From Pseudooceanicola spongiae (GTDB lineage: Bacteria > Pseudomonadota > Alphaproteobacteria > Rhodobacterales > Rhodobacteraceae), in the NCBI RefSeq assembly GCF_014899185.1, contig NZ_CP045201.1, positions 1,472,501-1,536,500 on the forward strand: a stretch of DNA of 64,000 bases, written 5' to 3'. Positions 1 through 7,910 of this stretch are shown piece after piece; position 1 is the first letter of the stretch; each line of letters begins with the position of its first letter. Under the pieces are notes generated by a model. It ran no database searches. It was given only the letters and a program-made list of their open reading frames with translations, and had not been told where the DNA came from. The translations under genes were made by a program, and so were the position numbers.

Positions 1-30
1 ACGTTCGGGAATATCGTCAAAGAGGTCCAT
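1..30 (-). CDS. 5' end of an unidentified gene leaving the window
   Basis: Only the first ten codons (MDLFDDIPER) are inside the window. The start is supported by a strong AGGAG ribosome binding site six bases upstream of the ATG on the minus strand (around 37-41). The peptide is too short to name a product. It lies downstream of, and in the same direction as, the ompA-like gene, but a terminator separates them, so it probably has its own promoter. Confidence 0.55.
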   Translation of the reverse strand, partial: MDLFDDIPER

Positions 31-135
31 CGCGGTCTCCTGTGTTTGCCCCAACCTAAGCCCGCACCTGACGCGCCGCAATATGGCCCAAGGTCGTGAC
101 GCGGTGCGCCACTGCAGAACGCCCTCGCAGAACCG

Positions 136-166
136 AAAAAGGGCCGCCCCTGCAACAGGGCGGCCC
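136..166 (-). terminator. intrinsic terminator of the ompA-like gene
   Basis: Read on the minus strand, a nine-base-pair GC stem (arms 158-166 and 141-149, GGGCCGCCC with GGGCGGCCC) is followed directly by five T (140-136). It begins about 30 bases after the stop codon of the ompA-like gene. Confidence 0.85.
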
Positions 167-195
167 AAATCACTCTAATCGTTCTGCGTCGCGGC

Positions 196-2118
196 TCAGG
201 AGCCTTGCAGCAGCGGTGTGATGCGGCGCACGGCAGCGCGGCGGTTTTCACGGGCAGCGTCACCGGTCTGAATCTTCAGATCGCTTTCGCCATAGCCCTG
301 CACCACCATGTTTTCCGGCGGCACATCGAAATACTCACTCAGCGCCAGCGCCAGACTTTCGGCGCGACGATCCGACAGGGCGAGGTTATAGCTCGCACGG
401 CCAACGGCGTCGGTGTGGCCCTCGACAAGGAACACCTCAGAGGGGTTCTTGGCGATCATGTCGCTCATCGCCTGCCCCAGGGCGGCCAGTTCGCGGGCTT
501 CCTGCGGACGGATCACGGCACTGCCGGTTTCAAAGTTGATCTGATCCACCGAGATTTCCGGAACCAGCGCCCGCACGGCACGAATGTCGCGCACCTGACT
601 CAGCGAGAAGCGGCGCCCAAAGTCCGATTGCTCGGACAGAGCACGCTCAAGCGCACGGGTGTCATTGTCCTGATACTCCACGACGCGCTGTTGCTGACGC
701 GGCAGCTCCGAAACCCGGACACGATCAAACGACTGCGTATCGTCGAACAGAACGACCTGCTGGCCATTCTGCAGCTCACGGGTGCGGCGCAGCACTGTAC
801 CGTCAGCAGATCGGATGGTCACCACGCGCGAACCGTCTTCCCGCGTCACGGTCGAGCGGGTCGAGCCGTCGTTGAACGTCTCGGTCTGCACGTTGTTGCC
901 GGGCTGACGCAGCAGCGCATCATCGTCCTTGAGAACGACGTATTCGCCATTGCGCTCCACCACGACGCGGTCGCCGGAGTTGGTGACGACCTTGTCACCG
1001 TTGTTCATGATCGAGCCGACAGCATAGGCACCCAGACCCACGAGGGCCGCCTTGGCGATGCCTTCAAAGATGTCGTTCTTGCGGTCGCGCTTGTCCTTGG
1101 CCTTCTGCTCGGCTTTCTGCTGTTCCGCCGTTTGCGGCGCGGGCGCAGCTGCCGGTTGCGGAGCCTGCTCGTTGACGCCGGTCGTGAACTCTTCGCTGGA
1201 CGAACGCGCGGTGTCCGCAGTCACGGTCTCCGTTTGCACATCCGCGACTTCGGCATCCGCTGCAGCGGCGGCGGCGGGGGCGCGTTCCTGCTGCGCAGCA
1301 TCCTGCGCCTCAGCCTGACGCTCGGCTTTCACCTCAGGCGCCTCTGTGACGGCAGTGGCTTCGGCAGCGGGGGCCTCAACCGGTGCCGCCGCAGGGGCCT
1401 CGGCAGGCGCTTCAGCGGCTTGTGCCGGAGCTGGCTCAGCCGCAGGGGCCGGTGCTTCTGCCGCAGGGGCGGGCGCTTCTGCCGCAGGGGCGGGCGCTTC
1501 TGCTGCAGGCGCGGGTGCCGCTTCAGCAGCCGGGGCGGGTTCCGCAGCGGGCGCTGGCGCAACCTCTGCCTCGGCAGTCGGTGCGACCTCGGCTTCAGCG
1601 GCGGGCGCGGCAGGCTCAGCGGTGCCTTCAGCGGCCTTCAGCTTGTCCGCAAGCTCGGCTTCAGTGGGGGCAGCCTTCGGCTGCGGCTGCTCGGCTGCGA
1701 CGTCCGGAGCGGCCTCGGGGGCTGGCGCCTCGTTAGCTTCAGGCGCAGGCGCGGCCTCCGGCGCGGGCTGCTCAGCCTCGGCCGCTTGCGGTGCGGGGGC
1801 GGCCTCCGCAGGTGCGGGTTCCGCAGGTGCGGCCTCCGGGACCGGCTCGGCTTCTGGAGGAGTCGGCGCTTCAGCGGCATTTTCTGCAGGCTGGGCCTCG
1901 CCCGTCTCTGCATTCTGCGCGTCTTCGAGCTTCTTCTTCAGCTGCTCTGCAACCGTGTCCGCATCGGCTTGCTGGACACTGCCATCGGCGTTGGTTTCAA
2001 CCTGCGCCGTCTGTGCGATCGTTGCGGAGGGCAAGGCCAGGGCGATGCTCACGGCCAGCGCGGTGGTGCTCTTGAGCGTTTTCTTCTTCAACATGGTTCT
2101 ATTCGTTAACAAGGTCAT
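196..2118 (-). CDS. OmpA-family outer membrane protein with long Ala/Pro/Glu-rich region
   Basis: Predicted 640-residue exported envelope protein. A signal peptide follows the basic stretch MLKKKTLKS, with likely cleavage after ATIAQ. Residues about 40-340 are low complexity, rich in Ala, Pro and Glu, with a repeated APAPAAE heptad. A short hydrophobic segment near residues 355-370 contains GLGAYAVGS. The C-terminal domain, about residues 522-640, is a classical peptidoglycan-binding OmpA domain: it has NFETGSAVI, then VEGHTDAVG, then LSDRRAESL. The family tethers the outer membrane to the murein. The long acidic Pro/Ala stretch probably acts as a periplasmic spacer. A second in-frame ATG eight codons in would give a more compact signal peptide. 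The gene is monocistronic, with a terminator just downstream. Confidence 0.85.
   Translation of the reverse strand: MTLLTNRTMLKKKTLKSTTALAVSIALALPSATIAQTAQVETNADGSVQQADADTVAEQLKKKLEDAQNAETGEAQPAENAAEAPTPPEAEPVPEAAPAEPAPAEAAPAPQAAEAEQPAPEAAPAPEANEAPAPEAAPDVAAEQPQPKAAPTEAELADKLKAAEGTAEPAAPAAEAEVAPTAEAEVAPAPAAEPAPAAEAAPAPAAEAPAPAAEAPAPAAEAPAPAAEPAPAQAAEAPAEAPAAAPVEAPAAEATAVTEAPEVKAERQAEAQDAAQQERAPAAAAAADAEVADVQTETVTADTARSSSEEFTTGVNEQAPQPAAAPAPQTAEQQKAEQKAKDKRDRKNDIFEGIAKAALVGLGAYAVGSIMNNGDKVVTNSGDRVVVERNGEYVVLKDDDALLRQPGNNVQTETFNDGSTRSTVTREDGSRVVTIRSADGTVLRRTRELQNGQQVVLFDDTQSFDRVRVSELPRQQQRVVEYQDNDTRALERALSEQSDFGRRFSLSQVRDIRAVRALVPEISVDQINFETGSAVIRPQEARELAALGQAMSDMIAKNPSEVFLVEGHTDAVGRASYNLALSDRRAESLALALSEYFDVPPENMVVQGYGESDLKIQTGDAARENRRAAVRRITPLLQGS
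1440..1502 (-). repeat. 21-bp tandem repeat inside the ompA-like gene
   Basis: Three nearly identical 21-bp units (starting at 1440, 1461 and 1482) encode the APAPAAE heptad. More degenerate copies continue on both sides. The second and third units are identical. Such coding tandem repeats can change copy number by slippage in whole heptads without breaking the reading frame. Confidence 0.8.
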
Positions 2119-2231
2119 GATATTCGTTTCCTTCCTTAACCGCCATCACGTGGACGGCCACTCAGCAAGCAAACACGCCCCCTGCGCAATTGGTTCAATT
2201 CTGGTTTGTGTCAGCTCTGGCGGCAAAGCGC

Positions 2232-3491
2232 CTAGCCCTTCCCTAACAGCCTGAGCATTCTTTGTTTTTCGCCCCCGTCATCGGGCTGAGAAAGTGCTGC
2301 CCCCAGGTCCTCAAGCGATTGTATGGAATGGCTGGCCCGGAAACTGTCGACATGCGGCAGGATCGCGGCAATGCCGCGCGCTTTGGGTGCAAACCCATCC
2401 CAGCGCAGCAGCGGGTTGAGCCAGATCACACGCCGGGCGGACAGCTGCAGGCGTTCGCATTCCGCCGCTAGGGCCTCGGGATCGTCGCGCTCCAGCCCGT
2501 CGGTGATCAGCAGCACGATGGCGCCCTGCCCCATCACCCGGCGCGACCAGTCGCGGTTGAAGGCGCGCAGGCACTGACCGATGCGTGTGCCGCCCTCCCA
2601 GTCCTGCGCCTCGGCCCCCGCCGCGGCGAGGCCGGCATCGACATCGCGGTGACGCAGGTGGCGGGTGATATTGGTCAACCGGGTGCCGAAGGTGAAGGCA
2701 TGCACCTTGGCCCAGCCCGCGCCCTTTTCATTGCTGACCGCATGCAGGAAATGCAGGATCATCCGGCTGTACTGGCTCATCGAGCCGGAGATATCGCAGA
2801 GCACGATCAGGTTCGGCCAACGCGGCCTGGGCCGTTTCAGCGCCAGCCTGTGGATCTCTCCGCCCTGCCGCATCGACTGGCGCAGGGTGCGGCGGACATC
2901 GATGCGCGCCCCCGATGTGCTCGCCATGGCCCGGCGTGAGGGCAGCGGCGTCACCGGCAGGGAAAGGCGCGCGATCATCCGTTTGGCGCGGGCGATCTCC
3001 TCGGTCGACATCTGCTCGAAATCCAGCGTCCTCAGGCGTTCGTCCGAGGACTGGGTGCGCGCGGCATCGATCTCGATCTCGACCTCTTCGGGGCTGTCGT
3101 CGCGCGGCGGCACCTTGGGGTTGGCGCCATCGAGCAAGGCCTCGGCGGCCCGTTTCTGCGCCGCCTCTGCCGCGCGATCTTCCTGCGCGCCGCGCACCGC
3201 AGGAAGCAGCAGCGACATCATATGCTCCATGTAGCGCGGATCGCGCCAGAACAGGCGAAAGATCTGCGCAAAGACCTGTGACTGCTCGTGCCGTGTCACG
3301 AAACAGGCGTGCAGCGTCCAGTAAAAGTCGCGTTTTTCGCTGAAGCCTACCGCCTCGACCGCGCGAATCGCGTCGATGACGCGCCCCGGTCCAATCGGCA
3401 GCCCCGCCTTGCGCAGAGCGCGCGCGAAATGAGTGATGTTCTGCGCCAGACGCGGGTGATCCGGCAGATCCAGCGTCGGCAGTTCAACCAT
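2232..3491 (-). CDS. CoxE-like VWA domain protein
   Basis: A 419-residue cytoplasmic protein with no signal peptide. The second half is a von Willebrand factor A domain with an intact metal-binding site: the DISGS motif has D233, S235 and S237, followed by a TDG loop further on. The N-terminal half resembles the helical region of CoxE/YehP-type proteins. These proteins work with a MoxR-type AAA ATPase as a chaperone pair that remodels a client enzyme or inserts a cofactor. The MoxR gene lies immediately upstream, 12 bases away and in the same direction, so the two are almost certainly co-transcribed. No molybdenum hydroxylase or other recognised client is nearby, so the target is unknown. Confidence 0.85.
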   Translation of the reverse strand: MVELPTLDLPDHPRLAQNITHFARALRKAGLPIGPGRVIDAIRAVEAVGFSEKRDFYWTLHACFVTRHEQSQVFAQIFRLFWRDPRYMEHMMSLLLPAVRGAQEDRAAEAAQKRAAEALLDGANPKVPPRDDSPEEVEIEIDAARTQSSDERLRTLDFEQMSTEEIARAKRMIARLSLPVTPLPSRRAMASTSGARIDVRRTLRQSMRQGGEIHRLALKRPRPRWPNLIVLCDISGSMSQYSRMILHFLHAVSNEKGAGWAKVHAFTFGTRLTNITRHLRHRDVDAGLAAAGAEAQDWEGGTRIGQCLRAFNRDWSRRVMGQGAIVLLITDGLERDDPEALAAECERLQLSARRVIWLNPLLRWDGFAPKARGIAAILPHVDSFRASHSIQSLEDLGAALSQPDDGGEKQRMLRLLGKG

Positions 3492-3503
3492 TCCCCAGCG
3501 CTC

Positions 3504-4412
3504 TCACACCGGGGCCAGAGATTTGCGCACATCCTCCAGAAGCCGCTTCGCTTCGCTGCCCTGCACCCGCGCGATATCGTCCTGATATTTCAGGATCGCG
3601 CCCAGCGTGTCCGATATCGCCTCGGGGCTGAGGCTGATGACATCCAGTGCCAGCAGACATTTCGCCCAGTCGATGGTTTCTGCCACACCGGGTTTCTTGA
3701 ACAGATCTTCGGTGCGCAGCTTTTGCACGAAGGCGACGATCTCGCGGCTAAGCGCGGCGCTGGCTTCGGGCGCGCGGGCGGTCAGGATCTCGATCTCACG
3801 CTCGAAATCGGGGTAGTCGACCCAGTGATACAGGCAGCGCCGCTTCAGCGCGTCATGCACCTCGCGCGTGCGGTTCGAGGTCAGGATGACGATCGGCGGT
3901 TCCGCCGCCTTGATCGTGCCCAGCTCTGGGATCGTTACCTGAAAGTCCGACAGCGCCTCCAGCAGAAACGCCTCAAAGGGTTCATCCGTGCGGTCCAGCT
4001 CGTCGATCAGCAACACCGGCGGCCCCTCAGCATGTGGGCGCATCGCCTGCAACAAAGGCCGCTCGGTCAGGTAGTCCGGGCCGAACAGCTCCTCCTGCAG
4101 GGCGCCGCGATCCGCTGTACCGGATGCTTCCGCGGTGCGGATCGCCACCATCTGCGCGGCAAAGTTCCACTCATAGACGGCCGAGCTTGCATCCAGCCCC
4201 TCATAGCACTGCAGCCGGATCAGACAGCGACCAAGGGCGGCGGCAATGGCCTTGGCGATCTCGGTCTTGCCGGTGCCCGGCTCGCCCTCCAGAAACAGCG
4301 GCCGCCCCAGCTTGAGCGCCAGAAACACCACCGTGGCGAGGGGGCGCGCACAGATATAGTCCTGCCCGGAAAGCAGGGTCTGGACGTCCTCAATGGATGC
4401 GGGCTGGGTCAT
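3504..4412 (-). CDS. MoxR-family AAA+ ATPase
   Basis: A 302-residue AAA+ ATPase. Walker A is GEPGTGKT at residues 43-50 and Walker B is LLIDELD near 135-140. A sensor-1-like LTSN lies further on. The open frame extends much further upstream, but the start chosen here (MTQPASIEDV) has an AAGGAG site six bases before the ATG, and the length then fits the family. It partners the VWA protein encoded just downstream. MoxR-VWA pairs use ATP hydrolysis to mature or activate other protein complexes. This one resembles the CoxD/CoxE pair of carbon monoxide dehydrogenase clusters, but no such enzyme is present in the window. Confidence 0.88.
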   Translation of the reverse strand: MTQPASIEDVQTLLSGQDYICARPLATVVFLALKLGRPLFLEGEPGTGKTEIAKAIAAALGRCLIRLQCYEGLDASSAVYEWNFAAQMVAIRTAEASGTADRGALQEELFGPDYLTERPLLQAMRPHAEGPPVLLIDELDRTDEPFEAFLLEALSDFQVTIPELGTIKAAEPPIVILTSNRTREVHDALKRRCLYHWVDYPDFEREIEILTARAPEASAALSREIVAFVQKLRTEDLFKKPGVAETIDWAKCLLALDVISLSPEAISDTLGAILKYQDDIARVQGSEAKRLLEDVRKSLAPV

Positions 4413-4556
4413 GCGGTGCTCCTTGCGCGGTTGGCTCAGCCTGCATTGCGCAGGGCTCGGGTCAAGGGCGACCAAGGTCGCCTTTGCGCGCCAAGATTGA
4501 CGCAACGGGCAGAACTTGCTTTGCATGGGACACGGGCCAGGCGACAGGAATCCCCA

Positions 4557-5627
4557 ATGAGCAACGGCACCACACGTTTCCTTGCCATTCTGAGCGTGCG
4601 AAACGAGGCCGCCTTCCTGCTGGAGTGGCTGGCCCATCATCGCATGGTCGGCTTCACCGATATTCTGGTGTTCTCCAACGATTGTCAGGACGGCACCGAT
4701 ACCATGCTGGACCGCCTGCAGGCGCTGGACCTCGTGACGCATGTCCGCAACGATGGCCCCTATGACCAACGTGGCATCCAGTTCACCGCCCTGAACAACG
4801 CCGCCAAACACCCGCTGACCCGCCAGGCCGACTGGATCCTGACCTGCGACATCGACGAATTCGTCAATATCCATGTGGGCGATCACACCCTGCCCGCGCT
4901 GCTCGCGGCGGTGCCCGAGGCCACGGCCATCACCTTGACCTGGCGGCTGTTCGGCAATGCCGGCGTGGTGAAGTATCAGGACCACCCCGTGACCGAGACC
5001 TTCCTGCGCGCCGCGCCCGAACTGCTGATCTGGCCGTGGCGCGCGTCGATGTTCAAGACGCTCTATCGCAACGACGGGATCTATCGCAAACCCGGCATCC
5101 ACCGCCCCCGCGCACCCGACACCGACCGGCTGGAGCAGGCCAGATGGTTCGACGGTCAGGGCCGCGCCCTTGGCCCGGCCTTCCGCACGTCGCGGATTTT
5201 CTCGAACTACGGGCAGTTGAATTACGGGCTGGTCCAGCTCAACCACTACCCCCTTGGCGCGATGGAGAGCTATCTCCTCAAGGCCGACCGGGGCCGGGTC
5301 AACCATGCCAGCGACCCGATGGCGATGGACTACTGGGTCGAGCGCAACTTCAACATCGAGGAAGACCGCTCAATCCTGCGCACGGCACCGGGACGCAGCG
5401 CTGAGCTTGATCGACTGCACGCCGACCCGACGCTCGCCGCCCTGCACGCTGCCGCTGTCGCCTGGCGCCGGCAGCGTTTCGAGACACTGATGCAGCAGGA
5501 CGATCAGCGCTCGCTGTTCGGACGCCTGCTACTGACACCGCCCTCCCAGCCCATGCCCCTGGCCGCAGCGCAAAGGATCATCCGATTTGCCCTTGATGCA
5601 CAGGCAAACGCTGCAACCGATGAATAG
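4557..5627 (+). CDS. glycosyltransferase family 2-like protein
   Basis: A 356-residue predicted cytoplasmic GT-A-fold glycosyltransferase of the Glyco_tranf_2_4 type. The N-terminus has VRNEAAFLLEWLAHH, the start of the nucleotide-sugar domain. The likely metal-binding DxD is in LTCDIDEF (D98, D100). The family often lies in polysaccharide or surface-glycan loci, but here it stands alone between moxR (divergent) and pyrC. The start used here follows ACAGGAA; the open frame continues far upstream through non-coding antisense sequence, which I exclude. It shares the DWxxxxDxDEF pattern with two other glycosyltransferases in the window (30.4-33.1 kb). Donor and acceptor are unknown. Confidence 0.75.
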   Translation: MSNGTTRFLAILSVRNEAAFLLEWLAHHRMVGFTDILVFSNDCQDGTDTMLDRLQALDLVTHVRNDGPYDQRGIQFTALNNAAKHPLTRQADWILTCDIDEFVNIHVGDHTLPALLAAVPEATAITLTWRLFGNAGVVKYQDHPVTETFLRAAPELLIWPWRASMFKTLYRNDGIYRKPGIHRPRAPDTDRLEQARWFDGQGRALGPAFRTSRIFSNYGQLNYGLVQLNHYPLGAMESYLLKADRGRVNHASDPMAMDYWVERNFNIEEDRSILRTAPGRSAELDRLHADPTLAALHAAAVAWRRQRFETLMQQDDQRSLFGRLLLTPPSQPMPLAAAQRIIRFALDAQANAATDE

Positions 5628-5696
5628 GACCAACAGATGCGCCTTCTACCGCCTAAGCCTCTGGCACTTTCAAACAGCTTGCGGTAATCGGCAATC

Positions 5697-6734
5697 ATGA
5701 CCGATAGCCTCACGATCCACCGCCCCGATGACTGGCACCTGCATCTGCGCGACGGCGCTATGCTGGACGCGGTCCTGCCCGAAACCGCGCGTCATTTCGC
5801 CCGTGCGATCATCATGCCGAACCTCGTTCCGCCGGTGGTGACAGGCGCCCAGGCCGCAGCCTACCGCGACCGCATTCTGGCCGCCCTGCCCGAGGACATG
5901 GATTTCGAGCCGCTGATGACGCTCTACCTCACGGAAGAGACCGATCCCGCCGATGTCGCCGCCGCCCATGCGGCCGGCCTGATCAAGGCGGTCAAGCTGT
6001 ACCCAGCGGGCGCGACAACCAACTCTGCCTCGGGCGTGCGCGATTTCAAGAAAATCCGCCCCGTACTGGAGCAGATGGCCCTGATCGGCCTGCCGCTCTG
6101 CACCCATGGTGAGGTCACGGACGCCGACGTCGATATCTTCGACCGCGAAGCCGTCTTCATCGACAAGGTTCTCGACCCGCTGCGCCGTGATGTACCGGAG
6201 CTGCGCGTGGTGATGGAACATATCACAACCTCGCAGGCGGCAGATTACGTGCGCTCCGCACCTGCCGGTCTGGGCGCGACGATCACCACGCACCACCTGG
6301 TGATCAACCGCAACCATATCCTGGTCGGCGGCATCAAGCCGCATTACTACTGCCTGCCCGTCGCAAAACGTGCCACCCATCAGCAGGCCCTGCGCCAGGC
6401 TGCGACCTCTGGGGATCCACGGTTTTTCCTCGGCACCGACAGCGCACCGCATGTTGATCCGGCCAAGGAATCCGCCTGCGGCTGCGCGGGATGCTTCACG
6501 GCGACAAACACGATGCCAATCCTGGCGCATGTCTTCGAGCAGGAAAACGCACTGGACAAGCTTGAGGCCTTTACCTCGCTGAATGGTCCGAATTTTTATC
6601 GACTGCCGGTCAATTCCAGCACCCTGACCCTGAACCGCGGCGCGCGTGAGATCCCGGCAAAGATACAAAGCGGCGACGGCCCCGTCACTGTCTTTGACCC
6701 TGGCTTTACGCCCGACTGGCACGTGGCGGACTAA
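5697..6734 (+). CDS. pyrC: dihydroorotase
   Basis: A 345-residue class II dihydroorotase, the third step of de novo pyrimidine synthesis (carbamoyl aspartate to dihydroorotate). Zinc ligands are visible: HLH at residues 14-16, the carbamylated-lysine position K100 in [13 protein letters not shown], the His of CTHGEV, the His of EHITT, and the Asp of LGTDSAPH. Length matches the E. coli type. It is followed by pyrE in the same direction, which carries out a later step of the pathway. A long inverted repeat lies between them and may uncouple their expression. Confidence 0.97.
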   Translation: MTDSLTIHRPDDWHLHLRDGAMLDAVLPETARHFARAIIMPNLVPPVVTGAQAAAYRDRILAALPEDMDFEPLMTLYLTEETDPADVAAAHAAGLIKAVKLYPAGATTNSASGVRDFKKIRPVLEQMALIGLPLCTHGEVTDADVDIFDREAVFIDKVLDPLRRDVPELRVVMEHITTSQAADYVRSAPAGLGATITTHHLVINRNHILVGGIKPHYYCLPVAKRATHQQALRQAATSGDPRFFLGTDSAPHVDPAKESACGCAGCFTATNTMPILAHVFEQENALDKLEAFTSLNGPNFYRLPVNSSTLTLNRGAREIPAKIQSGDGPVTVFDPGFTPDWHVAD

Positions 6735-6737
6735 TTC

Positions 6738-6836
6738 GTTTCCCTGTCGGAAATATCCCCGCCGGAGGCATAAAATCTTTTGGAGCTTCCCTCGGAAGCC
6801 CCAAGCCTCCGGCGGGGATGTTTGAAACAGGGAAAC
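6738..6836. repeat. composite palindrome between pyrC and pyrE
   Basis: Arms 6738-6769 and 6805-6836 are inverted copies. The outer ten bases (GTTTCCCTGT/ACAGGGAAAC) and the inner fifteen (ATCCCCGCCGGAGGC and its complement) match perfectly. Between the arms is a second hairpin, GCTTCC-CTC-GGAAGC (6785-6799). It can fold into a very stable nested stem. The GCCTCCGGCGGGGAT core looks like an intergenic repeat family common in Rhodobacteraceae. It may act as a REP-like element, an mRNA 3'-end stabiliser for pyrC, or an attenuator before pyrE. Confidence 0.8.
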
Positions 6837-6863
6837 AACGAAAATTTTACAGAGGACGCGATC

Positions 6864-7541
6864 ATGATTCCCAGCTCCTACCCCTCGAAAGAGCAAATCG
6901 CCCGGCTGACGGCTGGTATGCTGCTTGATATCAAGGCGGTGCATTTCAATGCGGAAGAGCCCTTCACTCTCGCGTCCGGTTTGCCATCCCCCACGTATAT
7001 CGATTGCCGCAAGCTGATTTCATACCCGCGCATTCGCTCCACCCTGATGGATTTCATGACCTGTACGGTGATGCGCAATGCCGGGCTGGAGGCTTTTGAC
7101 AATATTGCGGGCGGGGAAACCGCGGGCATTCCTTTTGCGGCGTTGGTGGCAGAACGTATGGCTCTGCCGATGACGTATGTGCGCAAGAAACCTAAGGGAT
7201 ACGGGCGCAATGCCCGTATCGAGGGCGCGATGAGCGAGGGGCAGCGGGTTCTGCTGGTGGAAGATCTGACCACCGATGGTGGATCAAAACTATCCTTTGT
7301 CGATGCGATCCGGGAAACCGGAGCCAGCTGCGCACATACGGCCGTGATCTTTTTCTACGGGATTTTCGAGGGCACCGAAGAGAAGCTGGCCGAGCATGGC
7401 GTGATGCTTCATCATCTTTGCACTTGGTGGGATGTCCTTGAGGAGGCGCGCGTGCGGGCCGAATTCAGCGACGCCACGCTCAACGAAGTCGAAGCCTTTC
7501 TGAAGGCGCCGCGCGCCTGGCAGGAGGCCCGCAAGGCCTAG
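6864..7541 (+). CDS. pyrE: orotate phosphoribosyltransferase
   Basis: A 225-residue enzyme that joins orotate to PRPP to make orotidine monophosphate. The PRPP-binding motif [14 protein letters not shown] is at about residues 129-142. The orotate-side loop with [14 protein letters not shown] lies near residues 34-47, and KPKGYGRN forms the flexible catalytic loop. I start at [10 protein letters not shown] because an AGAGGA site precedes it and the earlier in-frame ATG lies inside the intergenic repeat. The gene follows pyrC, with which it shares the pathway. Confidence 0.96.
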   Translation: MIPSSYPSKEQIARLTAGMLLDIKAVHFNAEEPFTLASGLPSPTYIDCRKLISYPRIRSTLMDFMTCTVMRNAGLEAFDNIAGGETAGIPFAALVAERMALPMTYVRKKPKGYGRNARIEGAMSEGQRVLLVEDLTTDGGSKLSFVDAIRETGASCAHTAVIFFYGIFEGTEEKLAEHGVMLHHLCTWWDVLEEARVRAEFSDATLNEVEAFLKAPRAWQEARKA

Positions 7542-7670
7542 GCGCGATTCTTCGAGGCGCAGGGCGCCGGAGATTGTGAACCCGCGCCCCGTGCCTGTGC
7601 ATGAACAAGCGGCACTTTGCCGGAGCTTGGGGTGTTTGCGGCACGGCTCCCTTGTGCAACCAGACAGATG

Positions 7671-7700
7671 TTGACCTGAACGGGTCTTTAGCCACATCAT
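7671..7700 (+). promoter_or_regulatory. candidate dnaB promoter
   Basis: TTGACC at 7671-7676 and CATCAT at 7695-7700 are 18 bases apart, a plausible sigma-70 pair (five of six and four of six consensus bases). Transcription would start near 7707, giving a leader of about 200 bases before dnaB. Predicted by eye only. Confidence 0.35.
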
Positions 7701-7724
7701 TTGGTGACAAACGCCATGCACAGC

Positions 7725-7733
7725 TTATCCACA
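7725..7733 (+). promoter_or_regulatory. consensus DnaA box upstream of dnaB
   Basis: TTATCCACA is a perfect match to the high-affinity DnaA binding site. It lies about 180 bases upstream of the dnaB start codon and just downstream of the candidate promoter. I saw no second box nearby, so this is not an origin; control of dnaB by DnaA is the simplest reading. Confidence 0.6.
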
Positions 7734-7910
7734 GGTTTATACAATTTGCCTGATGCCCTCGTGGTTCGCTAAAGACCGCAGCGACGAGGGTGCGTTCGCT
7801 ATCACGGAATGGCGGAATGGCGGGATGGCACGGGCAAACCACGCGGCGCATAAGCCTGCCGTGCATCACCGCAGCAGCCCGTCGGACAGGCACGAGATCA
7901 GGGGATACCA

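Larger units (their letters stand above)
7542..7910. other. pyrE-dnaB intergenic region
   Basis: 369 bases without a convincing gene. The region holds a candidate promoter and a consensus DnaA box upstream of dnaB, described separately. The stretch 7542-7670 shows no terminator with a T-tract and no other structure I can support. Confidence 0.6.

Noticed and set aside
205..2254. Long plus-strand frames opposite the ompA-like gene
   Set aside because: Antisense shadows caused by GC bias and the repeat; no domains or ribosome binding sites.
3288..4556. N-terminal extension that would fuse 420 residues to the glycosyltransferase
   Set aside because: It runs antisense through moxR and the VWA gene; the internal ATG with an upstream site fits the family.
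7725..7733. Replication origin near dnaB
   Set aside because: Only one DnaA box and no AT-rich unwinding region seen.
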